Source: a virus
DNA length: 41,948 nt
IMG/VR virus record: IMGVR_UViG_3300031753_000018
Location: 1 to 41,948 of that record
Direction: 5' to 3' (one strand)
Made by a program: the position numbers and the translations under genes. Below the pieces are notes generated by a model. That model was not told where the DNA came from. It worked only from the letters and a program-made list of their open reading frames with translations, and did not search any database. The stretch's first letter is position 1; each line of letters begins with the position of its first letter. This document shows positions 30,533-38,884 of the stretch, piece after piece.

Positions 30533-30970
30533 ATGGGCGCATATGCGGGTTTGACGGGCAAGCTGTACTACAACAACGGCACCCACGGTAGCCCAACCTG
30601 GGTCGAAATCAAACTGACGCGGGACGTCACCCTCGGCATCGAAGCGACGAAGGCGGACGCCAGCTCCCGCACCCAGGGCTGGAAGGTGAACCTCCAGGGG
30701 TTGAAAGCGGGGCCCCTGGAGTGGGAGATCGTCAAGGACGTCGTGGACGCCACCTACCAGTTCCTCCGCCTCGCCTTCCTGAACGCGACGGTCGTGGACC
30801 TGGCCGTCAGCTCCGGGCCGATCACGGGGCCGGCGATCGAATACTTCCGCGGCGACTACCTCATCTTCGGCTTCTCCCAGAAGGAGCCGCTGGACAACAC
30901 GGCCATGATCGACGTCAAGGCGGACCTGGCGTACTCGGCCAACCTGCCCAACTGGACCTACGTGAGCTAA
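30533..30970 (+). CDS. Tail tube protein
   Basis: 145 residues. GKLYYNNGTHGSPTWVEIKL, then DVTLGIEATKADASSRTQGW and PLEWEIVKDVVDATYQFLR are characteristic of a siphophage major tail tube family with the TRDVTL...AD.S motif. It follows gp10-like and precedes the tail chaperone, the usual order. It should form the tail lumen. Confidence 0.82.
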   Translation: MGAYAGLTGKLYYNNGTHGSPTWVEIKLTRDVTLGIEATKADASSRTQGWKVNLQGLKAGPLEWEIVKDVVDATYQFLRLAFLNATVVDLAVSSGPITGPAIEYFRGDYLIFGFSQKEPLDNTAMIDVKADLAYSANLPNWTYVS

Positions 30971-30974
30971 CGCC

Positions 30975-31346
30975 ATGGCGAACGAATTGAAGTTTCAGGT
31001 CGGCATCGTTTACGCCAACGGCCCGCTTGCGGACACGGTGCAAAACCATCAGTTGCAGGTGAATCAGTTGGCGCCAGGAATGGACGCCCTGGCCGTCACG
31101 GTCGGAACGTCGGAGCAGGACGTGGTGCCGCCGGACATCGCAACACTCGGCTGGGTCTACATCAAGAACCTGGACGCAAATAACTTCATCAGCTACGGGC
31201 CCAAGAGCGGCGGCGCCATGGTCGGTTTCGGCAAGCTTCTGCCCGGTGAGGAAACTCCTGCTATCCGACTGCTGCCTGGCATCACCCTGCGCTGCAAGGC
31301 GGATACGGCTCCGTGCAGCGTGCTGTTCAGGTTCTACAACGCTTGA
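30975..31346 (+). CDS. Beta-rich virion protein
   Basis: 123 residues. ALAVTVGTSEQDVVPPDIAT, LGWVYIKNLDANNFISYGPK and LLPGEETPAIRLLPG suggest a beta-sandwich typical of phage structural proteins whose repeats occur in tail or fibre accessories. Its role next to the tail tube is unknown. Confidence 0.7.
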   Translation: MANELKFQVGIVYANGPLADTVQNHQLQVNQLAPGMDALAVTVGTSEQDVVPPDIATLGWVYIKNLDANNFISYGPKSGGAMVGFGKLLPGEETPAIRLLPGITLRCKADTAPCSVLFRFYNA

Positions 31347-31352
31347 GGCCCC

Positions 31353-31490
31353 ATGGAGAATTTCATCGCCTGGTGTTTTGTTCCTATCATCCTGGGCACT
31401 AGTGTCGCCTGGACCGTGGCCATGTTAATTCGCATGGAGATTCGCCGGCGCCGTTTCTACCGTTGGCTCGAAGAATATCGCAGCAAGTGA
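31353..31490 (+). CDS. Very small membrane protein
   Basis: 45 residues, behind TGAGG. One hydrophobic helix, FIAWCFVPIILGTSVAWTVAM (residues 4-24), then a strongly basic amphipathic tail (RMEIRRRRFYRWLEEYRSK). The stop is six bases before the tail chaperone ATG. A role in tail assembly or superinfection control is possible; a chance frame cannot be excluded. Confidence 0.5.
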   Translation: MENFIAWCFVPIILGTSVAWTVAMLIRMEIRRRRFYRWLEEYRSK

Positions 31491-31496
31491 GGCCCC

Positions 31497-31961
31497 ATGC
31501 ACCCGTTCAAAGACACGAAGGGCCGGGATTGGCAGCTGGAGATCACGGTCGCCGCCGTCAAGCGCGTCCGCTCCCTGACCGGCGTGGACTGCTACAAGCT
31601 GATCGACGACAAGCTCCAGCCGCTGGTCGACCTGATGGGCGACCCGGTCAGGCTGTGCGACGTCCTCTTCGCGCTGGTCCAGCGGCAGGCGCAGCAGCAG
31701 GGCCTCACCGACGAGGACTTCGGCGCCGCCCTGGGCGGGGACGTGCTGGGGGCGGCGGCCGAGGCGTTCGTGCAGGAGCTGGTCGATTTTTTCCCCGACC
31801 CCCGGGTGAGGAAGGCCCTGGCGGGGGCGCTGGCCAAGGGCAGGACGGTGCAGGGCCTGCTCCTGGACCGGGCGGGGGCGGAGCTGGAGGCCGTGGTGCC
31901 GGAGAAGGTGGCGGCGCGGCTCCGCGAAGAGGCCGAGAAGGCAAGCAACACCCGGGTCTAG
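31497..31961 (+). CDS. Tail assembly chaperone, first frame (gpG-like)
   Basis: 154 residues. The N-terminus, WQLEITVAAVKRVRSLTGVD, then LCDVLFALVQRQAQQQGLTD and FVQELVDFFPDPRVRKALAG, matches the gpG-like chaperone encoded just before the tape measure gene. The sequence ends ARLREEAEKASNTRV. In the -1 frame, beyond its stop, there is a helical domain typical of the GT extension. A slippery heptamer T TTT TTC lies at 31787-31793 in the correct frame. Confidence 0.8.
   Translation: MHPFKDTKGRDWQLEITVAAVKRVRSLTGVDCYKLIDDKLQPLVDLMGDPVRLCDVLFALVQRQAQQQGLTDEDFGAALGGDVLGAAAEAFVQELVDFFPDPRVRKALAGALAKGRTVQGLLLDRAGAELEAVVPEKVAARLREEAEKASNTRV
31787..31793 (+). promoter_or_regulatory. Candidate -1 frameshift slippery site
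   Basis: T TTT TTC is in register with the chaperone codons (GAT TTT TTC), the X XXY YYZ form. A -1 slip would lead into the downstream frame. However the intervening new-frame codons (31794-31957) encode a Gly/Pro/Arg-rich shadow, so a less canonical slip nearer the end of the first frame is also possible. Confidence 0.4.
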
Positions 31962-32230
31962 AGACGCTGGCCTACCGGCTGGCCGGCGTGGCGGGCGTGG
32001 ACCCGGGGCCCCTGACGCTCCGCGAGCTGGCACTCATGGCCGAGGGCCGGGCCCGGCTGGAGTGGGGGCAGACGGCGCAGCTCCTGGCGCTCCTCTACAA
32101 CGCCCACCGGACCGAGGGGGCCCGGGCGCTGTCCGCGGACGACTTCGACCCGTACCGCGAGCCGCGCGGCCAGCCAGAGCTGTCGATCACGGTCGGGGAA
32201 TATGCCCGCATCGTTCTCGGGAGGAATTGA
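31958..32230 (+). CDS. Tail assembly chaperone second domain in the -1 frame (GT-type extension)
   Basis: The 90-codon frame from LETLAYRLAGVAGVDPGPLT to TVGEYARIVLGRN has no convincing start; the only candidates are a GTG near 31988 and an ATG near 32036, without ribosome sites. Its content (LTLRELALMAEGRARLEW; ALLYNAHR) matches the T domain of phage tail chaperones. It is therefore most likely made as a fusion by frameshift from the 154-residue protein. The stop lies four bases before the tape measure gene. Confidence 0.65.
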   Translation, partial: LETLAYRLAGVAGVDPGPLTLRELALMAEGRARLEWGQTAQLLALLYNAHRTEGARALSADDFDPYREPRGQPELSITVGEYARIVLGRN

Positions 32231-32233
32231 CCG

Positions 32234-34237
32234 ATGGCCGGTGCCGGGGACATCAGGGCCGGGCGGGCGTTCGTGGAATTGTTCGTCAGGGACAACCTGT
32301 CCAAGGACCTGGCGGCGATCTCGGCGAAGCTGCAGGCGTTCGGCGCGGCCGTGGCGGGGATCGGCCGGCAAGCGCTCCTGGCCGGCGGCGGCATCCTGGC
32401 CGGTCTCGGGGGCGCGGTCAAGGTGTTCAGCGACACCGGCTCCCACTTGCAGGACCTGTCCCTGCGCACGGGCGTCGGCGTTGAGTCTCTGTCCTCCCTC
32501 GGCTTTGCAGCGGAGCACGCCGGGCTGTCGGCCGAATCCCTGGAGCACTCCTTCCGGCACCTGGCCCGGGGCATCCAGGAGGCGGCCGAGGGCTCGGGGT
32601 CGGCCGGGAAGGCACTGGTCATGCTGGGGCTCAACCTGCAGGAGCTGCAGGGCCTCGCCCCGGATGAGCAGTTCCGCCGGATCGGCGCGGCCCTGGGCGG
32701 GCTGGCCGACCCCTCCCAGCGGGCGGCGCTGGCCATGGAAATCTTCGGCCGGGCCGGGACCGAGCTGCTGCCGCTGTTCGCCGAGGGCGCCGACGGCCTG
32801 GCCCGGCTGGAGGCTCGAGCCCGGGAGCTGGGCGTCGTCTTCAGCGGGCCGGAGGCCAAGGCGGCGAAGGAGTTCTCGAATGCGCTCGTGGACCTGTGGG
32901 CCGTCGTGAAGATGGGCGTGGCGCAGGTCGGGGCGGCGCTGGTGCCGGAGCTGAAACAGGTCGTCGCCTGGGTGACGACGGGGGCGCAGGTTGTGGTGCG
33001 GTTCGTCCGCGAGAACCGGGCCCTGATCCTGGCCGTCGCCGGGGTGGCGGCGGGGATCGCCGGCGTGGGGGCGGTCCTGATTGCGGTGGGCGGGGCGGTG
33101 TCCCTGGCGGACGCCGCCTTCGCCGCCCTGGCCACGGTGGTCGGGGTCGTGGTGTCCGTGGCCGAGGCGATCGGCGGCGCCATGGCCTTCCTGGTCAGCC
33201 CGCTCGGCCTGGTGGTCGTCGCCGTGGTGGCGGCCGGCGCGGCGATCCTTTACTTCTCCGGGGCCGCCGGCAGGGCCCTGGCCGACCTGGGCCAGTCGTT
33301 CCGCTGGGTCAAGGAAGTAGGTGTCGAGGCGTGGGGCGGTATCCGGGACGCCCTTGCCGCGGGCGACCTCGGCCTGGCGGCGCGGGTCGCTTGGGCGGCG
33401 GTCAAGGTAGCGGTCCTCGAAAATACCCAGGGCATTCAGGTCGCGTGGGTCAACGTGTCGTCGTTCTTCCAGGGCGTATGGGCGCGGATCGTCGCGTACG
33501 GGAAGATGGCCTGGGTGACGCTCAAGGCGTTCGCCCTCGAATGGTTCTTCAGCCAGATGGAGCAGTGGCAGCAGCTCACGGCTGCCGCCGGGGCAGCGTG
33601 GGCCAAGATCGTCGCGTTCGCCAAGCCGACCGTCAACGTCCTGGGGGCTTTGTGGGAGCGCCTTTTCAACGACATCATCAAGGGCTGGCGGCTCGTGGCC
33701 AAGTTTGCCGCCGACGCCTGGCGGCCGGTGCTCAAGGGCGCGGCTGCCATCGGCAACGTGGCGGCAGGCCAGGCGCTGAAGGATTACGACCGGGCCTACG
33801 GCGGGGCCGAGAAAACGCCGGTGGCGCATGTGGCGCGGGCGAACGAGGCGGCCGCCGGCGAGCGGGGCCAGATCGCCGACCAGCTGCAAAAGGACCTGGC
33901 CCAGATTGAGGCCGACCGGCAGCGCCGGCTGGGCGAGATCGACCCGGGCCTGGCCGCGGCCCGGAAGGAGCTGGCCGACGCGCTGGCCGAGGCCCGCAAC
34001 GCGGCGGAGGCGGCACGCGGCAAGGGGCCCGCGCGGGCGGCGGGGCTGCCCCGGGCGGCCGAGGCAGCCTTTGCCACGGGCAAGGTGGACGTGCAAGGGA
34101 CCTTCTCCGCCCTGGCCGTGGGCGGGCTGGGCTCGAAGCGCGTGATCGACCAGATCGCCGAGACGGAGAGGGACCAGCTCAAGGAGCTGCGGCAGATCAA
34201 CAAGAAGCTCGACGGCCAGGGGCTCAAGGTGACGTGA
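32234..34237 (+). CDS. Tail tape measure protein
   Basis: 667 residues, ATG following the chaperone. Residues 1-260 are Ala/Leu/Gly-rich helices (LQDLSLRTGVGVESLSSLGF is the typical conserved start of TMP repeats). Residues 260-355 contain several hydrophobic segments (ALILAVAGVAAGIAGVGAVL; LVVVAVVAAGAAILYFSGAA), as usual in tape measures. Aromatic-rich region 400-490 and a charged coiled coil 545-605 follow. Length sets tail length; from 667 residues at 0.15 nm per residue a tail of about 100 nm is expected, which is my estimate. Confidence 0.9.
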   Translation: MAGAGDIRAGRAFVELFVRDNLSKDLAAISAKLQAFGAAVAGIGRQALLAGGGILAGLGGAVKVFSDTGSHLQDLSLRTGVGVESLSSLGFAAEHAGLSAESLEHSFRHLARGIQEAAEGSGSAGKALVMLGLNLQELQGLAPDEQFRRIGAALGGLADPSQRAALAMEIFGRAGTELLPLFAEGADGLARLEARARELGVVFSGPEAKAAKEFSNALVDLWAVVKMGVAQVGAALVPELKQVVAWVTTGAQVVVRFVRENRALILAVAGVAAGIAGVGAVLIAVGGAVSLADAAFAALATVVGVVVSVAEAIGGAMAFLVSPLGLVVVAVVAAGAAILYFSGAAGRALADLGQSFRWVKEVGVEAWGGIRDALAAGDLGLAARVAWAAVKVAVLENTQGIQVAWVNVSSFFQGVWARIVAYGKMAWVTLKAFALEWFFSQMEQWQQLTAAAGAAWAKIVAFAKPTVNVLGALWERLFNDIIKGWRLVAKFAADAWRPVLKGAAAIGNVAAGQALKDYDRAYGGAEKTPVAHVARANEAAAGERGQIADQLQKDLAQIEADRQRRLGEIDPGLAAARKELADALAEARNAAEAARGKGPARAAGLPRAAEAAFATGKVDVQGTFSALAVGGLGSKRVIDQIAETERDQLKELRQINKKLDGQGLKVT

Positions 34238-34238
34238 C

Positions 34239-35081
34239 GTGCCGATCCTCGTGTGGGAAAAAGCCCTGTCGCCCCACCTGACGGAGTCCGTCGAGGCCGC
34301 CGCCTACGAGCAGCGCTTCGGCGTGGCCGGCACCATCGACGAGGTGGCGGTGCGCGTGGCCGTCGAGGCCTTCCTCAACCCGACGGCCCAGTTCACCAAC
34401 CAGGTACTCGGCTTCCAGTCCTACGTGGCCACGCACGAAGGGGCGGGCATCTGGGACGTCGTGATCAACTGGGGCAAAGCGCTGCAGCGCGGCTCGACGG
34501 CCGAGCCGTTCCCCCCGGACAACCCCGTCTACAATTTCGAGATCGGCACCCAGACAACACACGTCACCCAGGCCAAGGAAACCATCGGCACCTACGTCCC
34601 GGCCGGCCAGACGGCGCCGGACTTCCAGGGCGCCATCGGCGTCAACGGGGAGTCCGTCGAGGGCACCGACGTCAACGTGCCTACCCTCACCTGGTCGGAA
34701 ACCTGGGCCGTGCCGCAAGGCACGGTCAATGATCAGTACCTCAAGACGATCTTCGATGTGGCCTCAGCGCCCGTGAACAATGCCCCGTGGCGGACCTTCG
34801 ATGAGGGCGAGGTGCTGTTCCTGGGAGCGAGCGGTACGGAGAAGGACAAGATCGACTTCGAGATCACCTTTCGCTTCTCGGCCAGCCCCAACGCGCAAAA
34901 CCTAACCATCGGCACGGGCGCCAACAAGATCACCATTCCCGCCAAGAAAGGGTGGGAATACCTCTGGATGCGTTACCAGGACGTGGTCAGTGCGAAAAGC
35001 CTGGTCAAGCAGCCCGTGGCGGCCACGGTCGTGCGCGTTTACGACACCTCGGATTTCAGCCAACTCGGCATAGGGCCCTGA
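34239..35081 (+). CDS. Tail tip or distal tail-like protein
   Basis: 280 residues, GTG start overlapping the TMP stop region. N-terminal helices (HLTESVEAAAYEQRFG) and a beta-rich remainder (FEIGTQTTHVTQAKETIGTY, TLTWSETWAVPQGTVNDQYL, WEYLWMRYQDVVSAKSLV). It follows the tape measure as distal tail proteins do, but no family match is certain. Confidence 0.65.
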   Translation: MPILVWEKALSPHLTESVEAAAYEQRFGVAGTIDEVAVRVAVEAFLNPTAQFTNQVLGFQSYVATHEGAGIWDVVINWGKALQRGSTAEPFPPDNPVYNFEIGTQTTHVTQAKETIGTYVPAGQTAPDFQGAIGVNGESVEGTDVNVPTLTWSETWAVPQGTVNDQYLKTIFDVASAPVNNAPWRTFDEGEVLFLGASGTEKDKIDFEITFRFSASPNAQNLTIGTGANKITIPAKKGWEYLWMRYQDVVSAKSLVKQPVAATVVRVYDTSDFSQLGIGP

Positions 35082-35082
35082 C

Positions 35083-35781
35083 ATGCCCGGCGATGGCTTC
35101 CGCAAACTGGCGACCGGGCAGGCCTTCGACATCCGCGCGGCGGTGTGGAACCGGCTGACCGACCTGGCCCGGGACAACGACCTGGGCAAGGTCGGGGCCG
35201 GCGCTGTGGAGCTGACGCGCGAGACCGACATCATCAAGGTCCGGAACGACACCGGGGCCGACGTTGGCCGGTTCGCGGCCCTGGGGCTCGGCGACCCGCT
35301 CATCCTGCCGGCCGACAACCTGCCGGAGTTTCAGCGGCTGGTGGCCTTCTCCGGACACACCCCGCGCGTCCCCGGGGACACGGGGAGGTTTTGCATCACC
35401 GTGGAGCCGCTGGCCAAGGGGACCATCGGCCGGGCCATGGTCGCGGGCGTGGTGTGCGTGCAGCTGCACGTCCAGGATGTGCTTTGGGATTTCGCGGACG
35501 TCCTGGACGGCGACGCGACGCAGCTGCAGGCGCTGAACCAGGGATCGGCGCAGGTGCTGTGGGTGGAGTCGTCGGGCTCGCCGCGCTGGGCCGTGGTCCG
35601 GCTGTGCTGCCTGGACGTGCCGGGCGTCCTGGGTTCCGGCTCCGGCCCGACACCGCTCTGTATCACGGTGGTCACGGACTGGAAGTGCGACCCGGTGACG
35701 GGGATCGCAACGGTTGTGAAAGCGTGCATCTGTCTGCCGGCCGGGTCCACGATCACCTACGGCGCCTGCGACGGGGGGTAG
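35083..35781 (+). CDS. Phage structural protein with conserved NDTGADVGRF region
   Basis: 232 residues. It includes VELTRETDIIKVRNDTGADV, GRFAALGLGDPLILPADNLP and GRFCITVEPLAKGTIGRAMV, a pattern of a structural family seen in phages of planctomycetes and others. The last 50 residues contain paired cysteines (CCLDVPG, CKCD-like, CICLPAG), foreshadowing the Cys-rich next protein. A tail tip or fibre-base role is presumed from position. Confidence 0.7.
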   Translation: MPGDGFRKLATGQAFDIRAAVWNRLTDLARDNDLGKVGAGAVELTRETDIIKVRNDTGADVGRFAALGLGDPLILPADNLPEFQRLVAFSGHTPRVPGDTGRFCITVEPLAKGTIGRAMVAGVVCVQLHVQDVLWDFADVLDGDATQLQALNQGSAQVLWVESSGSPRWAVVRLCCLDVPGVLGSGSGPTPLCITVVTDWKCDPVTGIATVVKACICLPAGSTITYGACDGG

Positions 35782-35784
35782 CTC

Positions 35785-36468
35785 ATGCCGTGTCCCCCCT
35801 GTCCGCCGGGCTGCGAGGACCTGCCGGTCCCGATCTGCTGCGGCTGCGAAAAGCACCCCATCCCGCCGACGTCGGTGTGCTGCTGCGGGGTGATGATCGG
35901 GTCGGGGTCGGGCGTGGTGATTGGGTCGGGGCCACCAACGACCGTACCCTGCCAGGCCGCGCCTTACTTCCTGCCGACCCGACTTTGGGTAGTCGTGACG
36001 CAAAACCTGGGTGCGCCCTACCATTGCGATGGCAGTCCGGGTTCTCCACCGCCATTCACATTTCCCATCGACTACGACCCGGCGACCGGAATGTGGTCCG
36101 GGTCCGCCCCGGCGGCCCTGTGCGGCTACGATTTCTTTGCCGCGGCCCAACTGGACCTGTCGTCCGGCCCCTGTTACAACATCGTGCCTATGAACGGCGC
36201 TCCGTTGGCAGTCGCGTTCTGGACCAACTGCACGACCATTACACCCGGGACCTTTAGCATCAACGGGACCTTTGGCACTGACTTCAACAGCAACCCGTTG
36301 CCCTCTCAATGTACATCTTGCTACTCTTGCATCCTCTCGCCGGGGACGCAGAACCTGACTCAGGCAGGCGGCGGTCAGACCAACATCCTTGCCATAGGCG
36401 GCGTGTGCAACACGTTCCCAATCGTCCCCGGTGGCAGCTGCAACGCCAACATCGTCATTAGCACATGA
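35785..36468 (+). CDS. Cysteine/proline-rich virion protein
   Basis: 227 residues. The first 50 residues are almost all Cys, Pro and Gly (MPCPPCPPGCEDLPVPICCG; SVCCCG), with about 18 cysteines in total. The rest is beta-like with Asn/Thr/Gly (FSINGTFGTDFNSNPLPSQC). The distribution suggests disulfide or metal cross-linking of a tail-tip appendage. No family recognised; base usage is less G+C-biased in the second half, consistent with a recently acquired tip module. Confidence 0.65.
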   Translation: MPCPPCPPGCEDLPVPICCGCEKHPIPPTSVCCCGVMIGSGSGVVIGSGPPTTVPCQAAPYFLPTRLWVVVTQNLGAPYHCDGSPGSPPPFTFPIDYDPATGMWSGSAPAALCGYDFFAAAQLDLSSGPCYNIVPMNGAPLAVAFWTNCTTITPGTFSINGTFGTDFNSNPLPSQCTSCYSCILSPGTQNLTQAGGGQTNILAIGGVCNTFPIVPGGSCNANIVIST

Positions 36469-36941
36469 CCAAATACCAATACATCGAGGTCCCGTGTCCG
36501 TGTGTTGGCCCTGGCTGGTGCCCCCATTACGGCATTACCCTGACCGGATACCATTGGGACGTTTCGCGCCGGCTCGACGAGGTGGGCAGGAGAAACCGGC
36601 TGCTCTGGACACAGATACAGAACCCGGACGCTAAACCGGCTCCTGCTGTTTCCGGCCCCGGCACGGAGTTGACCGCCCTCCTGGCGTCCCTGGGGATCGC
36701 GCCCCTCTCCAACTGCCCCTGTAAGGCCAGGGCCTGCCAGATGGACGCCTGGGGCCCGGCCGGCTGCCGGGAGCACCGGGCCGTCATTATCGGGTGGCTC
36801 AACGAGTCGTGGAACTGGAAGGCGGCGGCCGGGGCCGCACGGCAGGCCGTGGTGAGTGGCCTGGCGACCCGGCTCAACCCGCTAGACCCCGTGGGCAGCC
36901 TGGTTGACGAGGCCATCCGCCGCGCGGAGGCGAAGACGTGA
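36465..36941 (+). CDS. Cys-containing hypothetical protein in the tail region
   Basis: 158 residues, ATG overlapping the previous stop. The N-terminal CPCVGPGWCPHYG and the central CPCKARACQMDAWGPAGCRE are tight cysteine clusters, with the GTELTALLASLGI helix between them. C-terminal helix MNE-like (WLNESWNWKAAAGAARQAV). Similar clusters occur in phages of planctomycetes; the function is unknown and could be zinc binding. Confidence 0.65.
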   Translation: MTKYQYIEVPCPCVGPGWCPHYGITLTGYHWDVSRRLDEVGRRNRLLWTQIQNPDAKPAPAVSGPGTELTALLASLGIAPLSNCPCKARACQMDAWGPAGCREHRAVIIGWLNESWNWKAAAGAARQAVVSGLATRLNPLDPVGSLVDEAIRRAEAKT

Positions 36942-38641
36942 GCGACTGCCGGCACGACCTGCTGACCCCGGATCAACCCGTGGAGTGGTGCCGCCAGCTG
37001 CTGCGCCAGCCGCCGGGGCCCTGGCCGCCGCACTTCGCCGGCTACGAAAACCTGCTCGAAGCGCTGCGCCAGAACTTCGCCGAGGCCGCGGTCCACCCGC
37101 CGGCACCGCCGGACTTCCCCGTCGGCCGGGGCGTGGTCATCTGCGCCGGCGGTTGGCGGTATTTCCCCTCCCTGTACGTCACGGTCCGGATGCTGCGGCA
37201 CGTCGGCTGCGCGCTGCCGGTGCAGGTGTGGTATCTCGGCGACCGGGGCGAGTTCGACCCGCGGATGGCGCAGGCCCTGGAAGGCTGGGGCGTGGCGTGG
37301 ATCGACGCGAACGCCATGTGGCGCGACCGGCCGGGCCTGGCCATCCGCCGGGAGAATGTGGATCACGGCTGGATGCTGAAGCCGTTCGCCGCCTCCTTCT
37401 GCCCCTTTCGCGAGGTGCTGAGCCTGGACGCCGATTCCTACCCGGTGCAAAACCCGGCCGCGGTGTGGGATCACCCGGAGTTTCGACGGGTCGGGGCCTG
37501 TTTCTGGCCGGACTTTGGGCCGCTCCAGCCCGGGCAGTGGGAGCGGTTCGGCGTCCGGCCGCACGACGTTCCCGGACTGGAGAGCGGTCAGTTCTTGATT
37601 GACAAGGGCCGGCCGGAGCAGTGGGGGTCCCTATGGCTGACGTGCTGGCTGAACGCGCACCACGAGATCCTGTACACGCACATTTACGGAGACAAGGACT
37701 CCTTTAACCTCTGTTGGCGGAAGCGGGGGACCGAAATGTGCGTGCCGCGGAGCCGGCCGGGCTGGCACGTCAATAGTTTCCTTCAGCCGGACTTTGACGG
37801 GCGGACGCTGTTCGTTCACCGGACGCGCGACAAGTTTCGCTTCTTCGGGCAGCTGGACGGGCTGGAGCTGCCCCAGGGCTACAACACGGACCAGCAGGGC
37901 CAGGGCGGCAACGCTTTCGTGCGGGGGCTGCCCGGCGAGGAAGCGGCCTGGTCGTACTACACCGAGTGCGGCGAGCTGATCCGTCCCGGGCTCCACTACC
38001 ACTTCCGGGCCGGGACCTGGGACGAGGCGATCTGGCAGAGCGTGAACCTGGCGAACGAGTACGGCCTGCCGCGGCAGTTCGCCGCGGACGACGTCGTGAT
38101 CGACCTCGGGGCGCACATCGGATCGTTCACGAACGCCGCCCTGCGCCGCGGAGCCAAGCACGTCGTGGCCGTCGAGCCGGTGGCGGAGCACGCGGCTTTG
38201 TTCCGCGAGAACCTGAAGCCGTGGATCGACCTGGGCCGGGTGACGCTCTACGGCGCGGCCTGCTGGCCGGGCCCCGAGGCGCCCCCTTTGAGCAAGCTGG
38301 CCGATCCCGAGAACACGGGAAGCTATTCGCTGATGCGTGGCCTGCCGGGGGAGCGCGTGCCGACGGTCCGGCTGGACCAGCTGGCGACGGGGCCGGTCCG
38401 GCTCCTCAAGCTGGACGTCGAGGGGGCGGAGTTCCCGATTCTGTACGGGGCCGGGTGTCTGGACCGGGTGCAGGAGATCGTGGGCGAGTACCACGAGGTC
38501 ACCGAGGTCCCGGCGGCGGCCGACTGCGGCCGGCCCTGTACCGTGGAGGCCCTGCTGGCGTTCCTGGGGGAGCGCGGCTTCCGCGCGGAGGCGCAGGCCA
38601 CCGGGCCGGGGCTCGGCCTGTTCCGCGCGGCCCGCGTTTAG
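36938..38641 (+). CDS. Fused glycosyltransferase and FkbM methyltransferase
   Basis: 567 residues, GTG 36938 overlapping the stop before it. Residues 60-320 are a mannosyltransferase-like GT domain: GVVICAGGWRYFPSLYVTVR, then SLDADSYPVQN with D164-A-D166 as metal-binding DxD. Residues 380-560 are an FkbM-family methyltransferase: VVIDLGAHIGSFTNAALRRG, VVAVEPVAEHAALFRENL, LLKLDVEGAEFPILYG (D493, E495), ending in a short GPGLGLFRA strand. It could add and methylate a sugar on virion proteins. It converges with the membrane zinc-ribbon gene, overlapping it by four bases. Confidence 0.88.
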   Translation: MSDCRHDLLTPDQPVEWCRQLLRQPPGPWPPHFAGYENLLEALRQNFAEAAVHPPAPPDFPVGRGVVICAGGWRYFPSLYVTVRMLRHVGCALPVQVWYLGDRGEFDPRMAQALEGWGVAWIDANAMWRDRPGLAIRRENVDHGWMLKPFAASFCPFREVLSLDADSYPVQNPAAVWDHPEFRRVGACFWPDFGPLQPGQWERFGVRPHDVPGLESGQFLIDKGRPEQWGSLWLTCWLNAHHEILYTHIYGDKDSFNLCWRKRGTEMCVPRSRPGWHVNSFLQPDFDGRTLFVHRTRDKFRFFGQLDGLELPQGYNTDQQGQGGNAFVRGLPGEEAAWSYYTECGELIRPGLHYHFRAGTWDEAIWQSVNLANEYGLPRQFAADDVVIDLGAHIGSFTNAALRRGAKHVVAVEPVAEHAALFRENLKPWIDLGRVTLYGAACWPGPEAPPLSKLADPENTGSYSLMRGLPGERVPTVRLDQLATGPVRLLKLDVEGAEFPILYGAGCLDRVQEIVGEYHEVTEVPAAADCGRPCTVEALLAFLGERGFRAEAQATGPGLGLFRAARV

Positions 38642-38832
38642 CAGCGCGCGCCGCAGTCGGGGCAGAGGTAGCGGCGCTGCCGGACGACGGCCCAGGGCAC
38701 GGCCACTACAAGCCAGAGGCCACAGGTAACGAGGATCAGGAGGCCATGGCCCAGGTACTCGGCCATGGTGAAGGGACAGCTCTGGCCCAGGACGTTGCGG
38801 TTGCAGGAGGGGCAGAAGCGGCGAGCGATCAC
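38638..38832 (-). CDS. LITAF-like membrane zinc-ribbon protein
   Basis: 64 residues from GTG 38832, behind GAAAGGG. CPSCNRN at residues 7-13 and CPDCGARC at the C-terminus flank a hydrophobic segment (GHGLLILVTCGLWLVVAVPW). The CxxC - membrane dip - CxxCG design is that of LITAF/zinc-ribbon proteins associated with membranes. The role in a phage is unknown; superinfection exclusion or envelope modification in the lysogen is possible. It is downstream of the ribbon-helix-helix gene, in the same direction. Confidence 0.7.
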   Translation of the reverse strand: MIARRFCPSCNRNVLGQSCPFTMAEYLGHGLLILVTCGLWLVVAVPWAVVRQRRYLCPDCGARC

Positions 38833-38861
38833 GGGAACCCTTTCAGCTACCCGTGCGGGTG

Positions 38862-38884
38862 GAAATGGGCGGACTGCCCATTTC
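38862..38884 (-). terminator. Hairpin 3' of the ribbon-helix-helix gene
   Basis: GAAATGGGC and GCCCATTTC form a perfect 9-bp stem with a five-base loop, 31 bases beyond the stop of the 38915-39163 gene. No T tract. It may partly separate that gene from the LITAF-like one. Confidence 0.55.

Noticed and set aside
31958-34096. A 712-codon leftward frame opposite the tape measure gene
   Set aside because: The plus-strand tape measure is convincing; the reverse frame is repetitive shadow.
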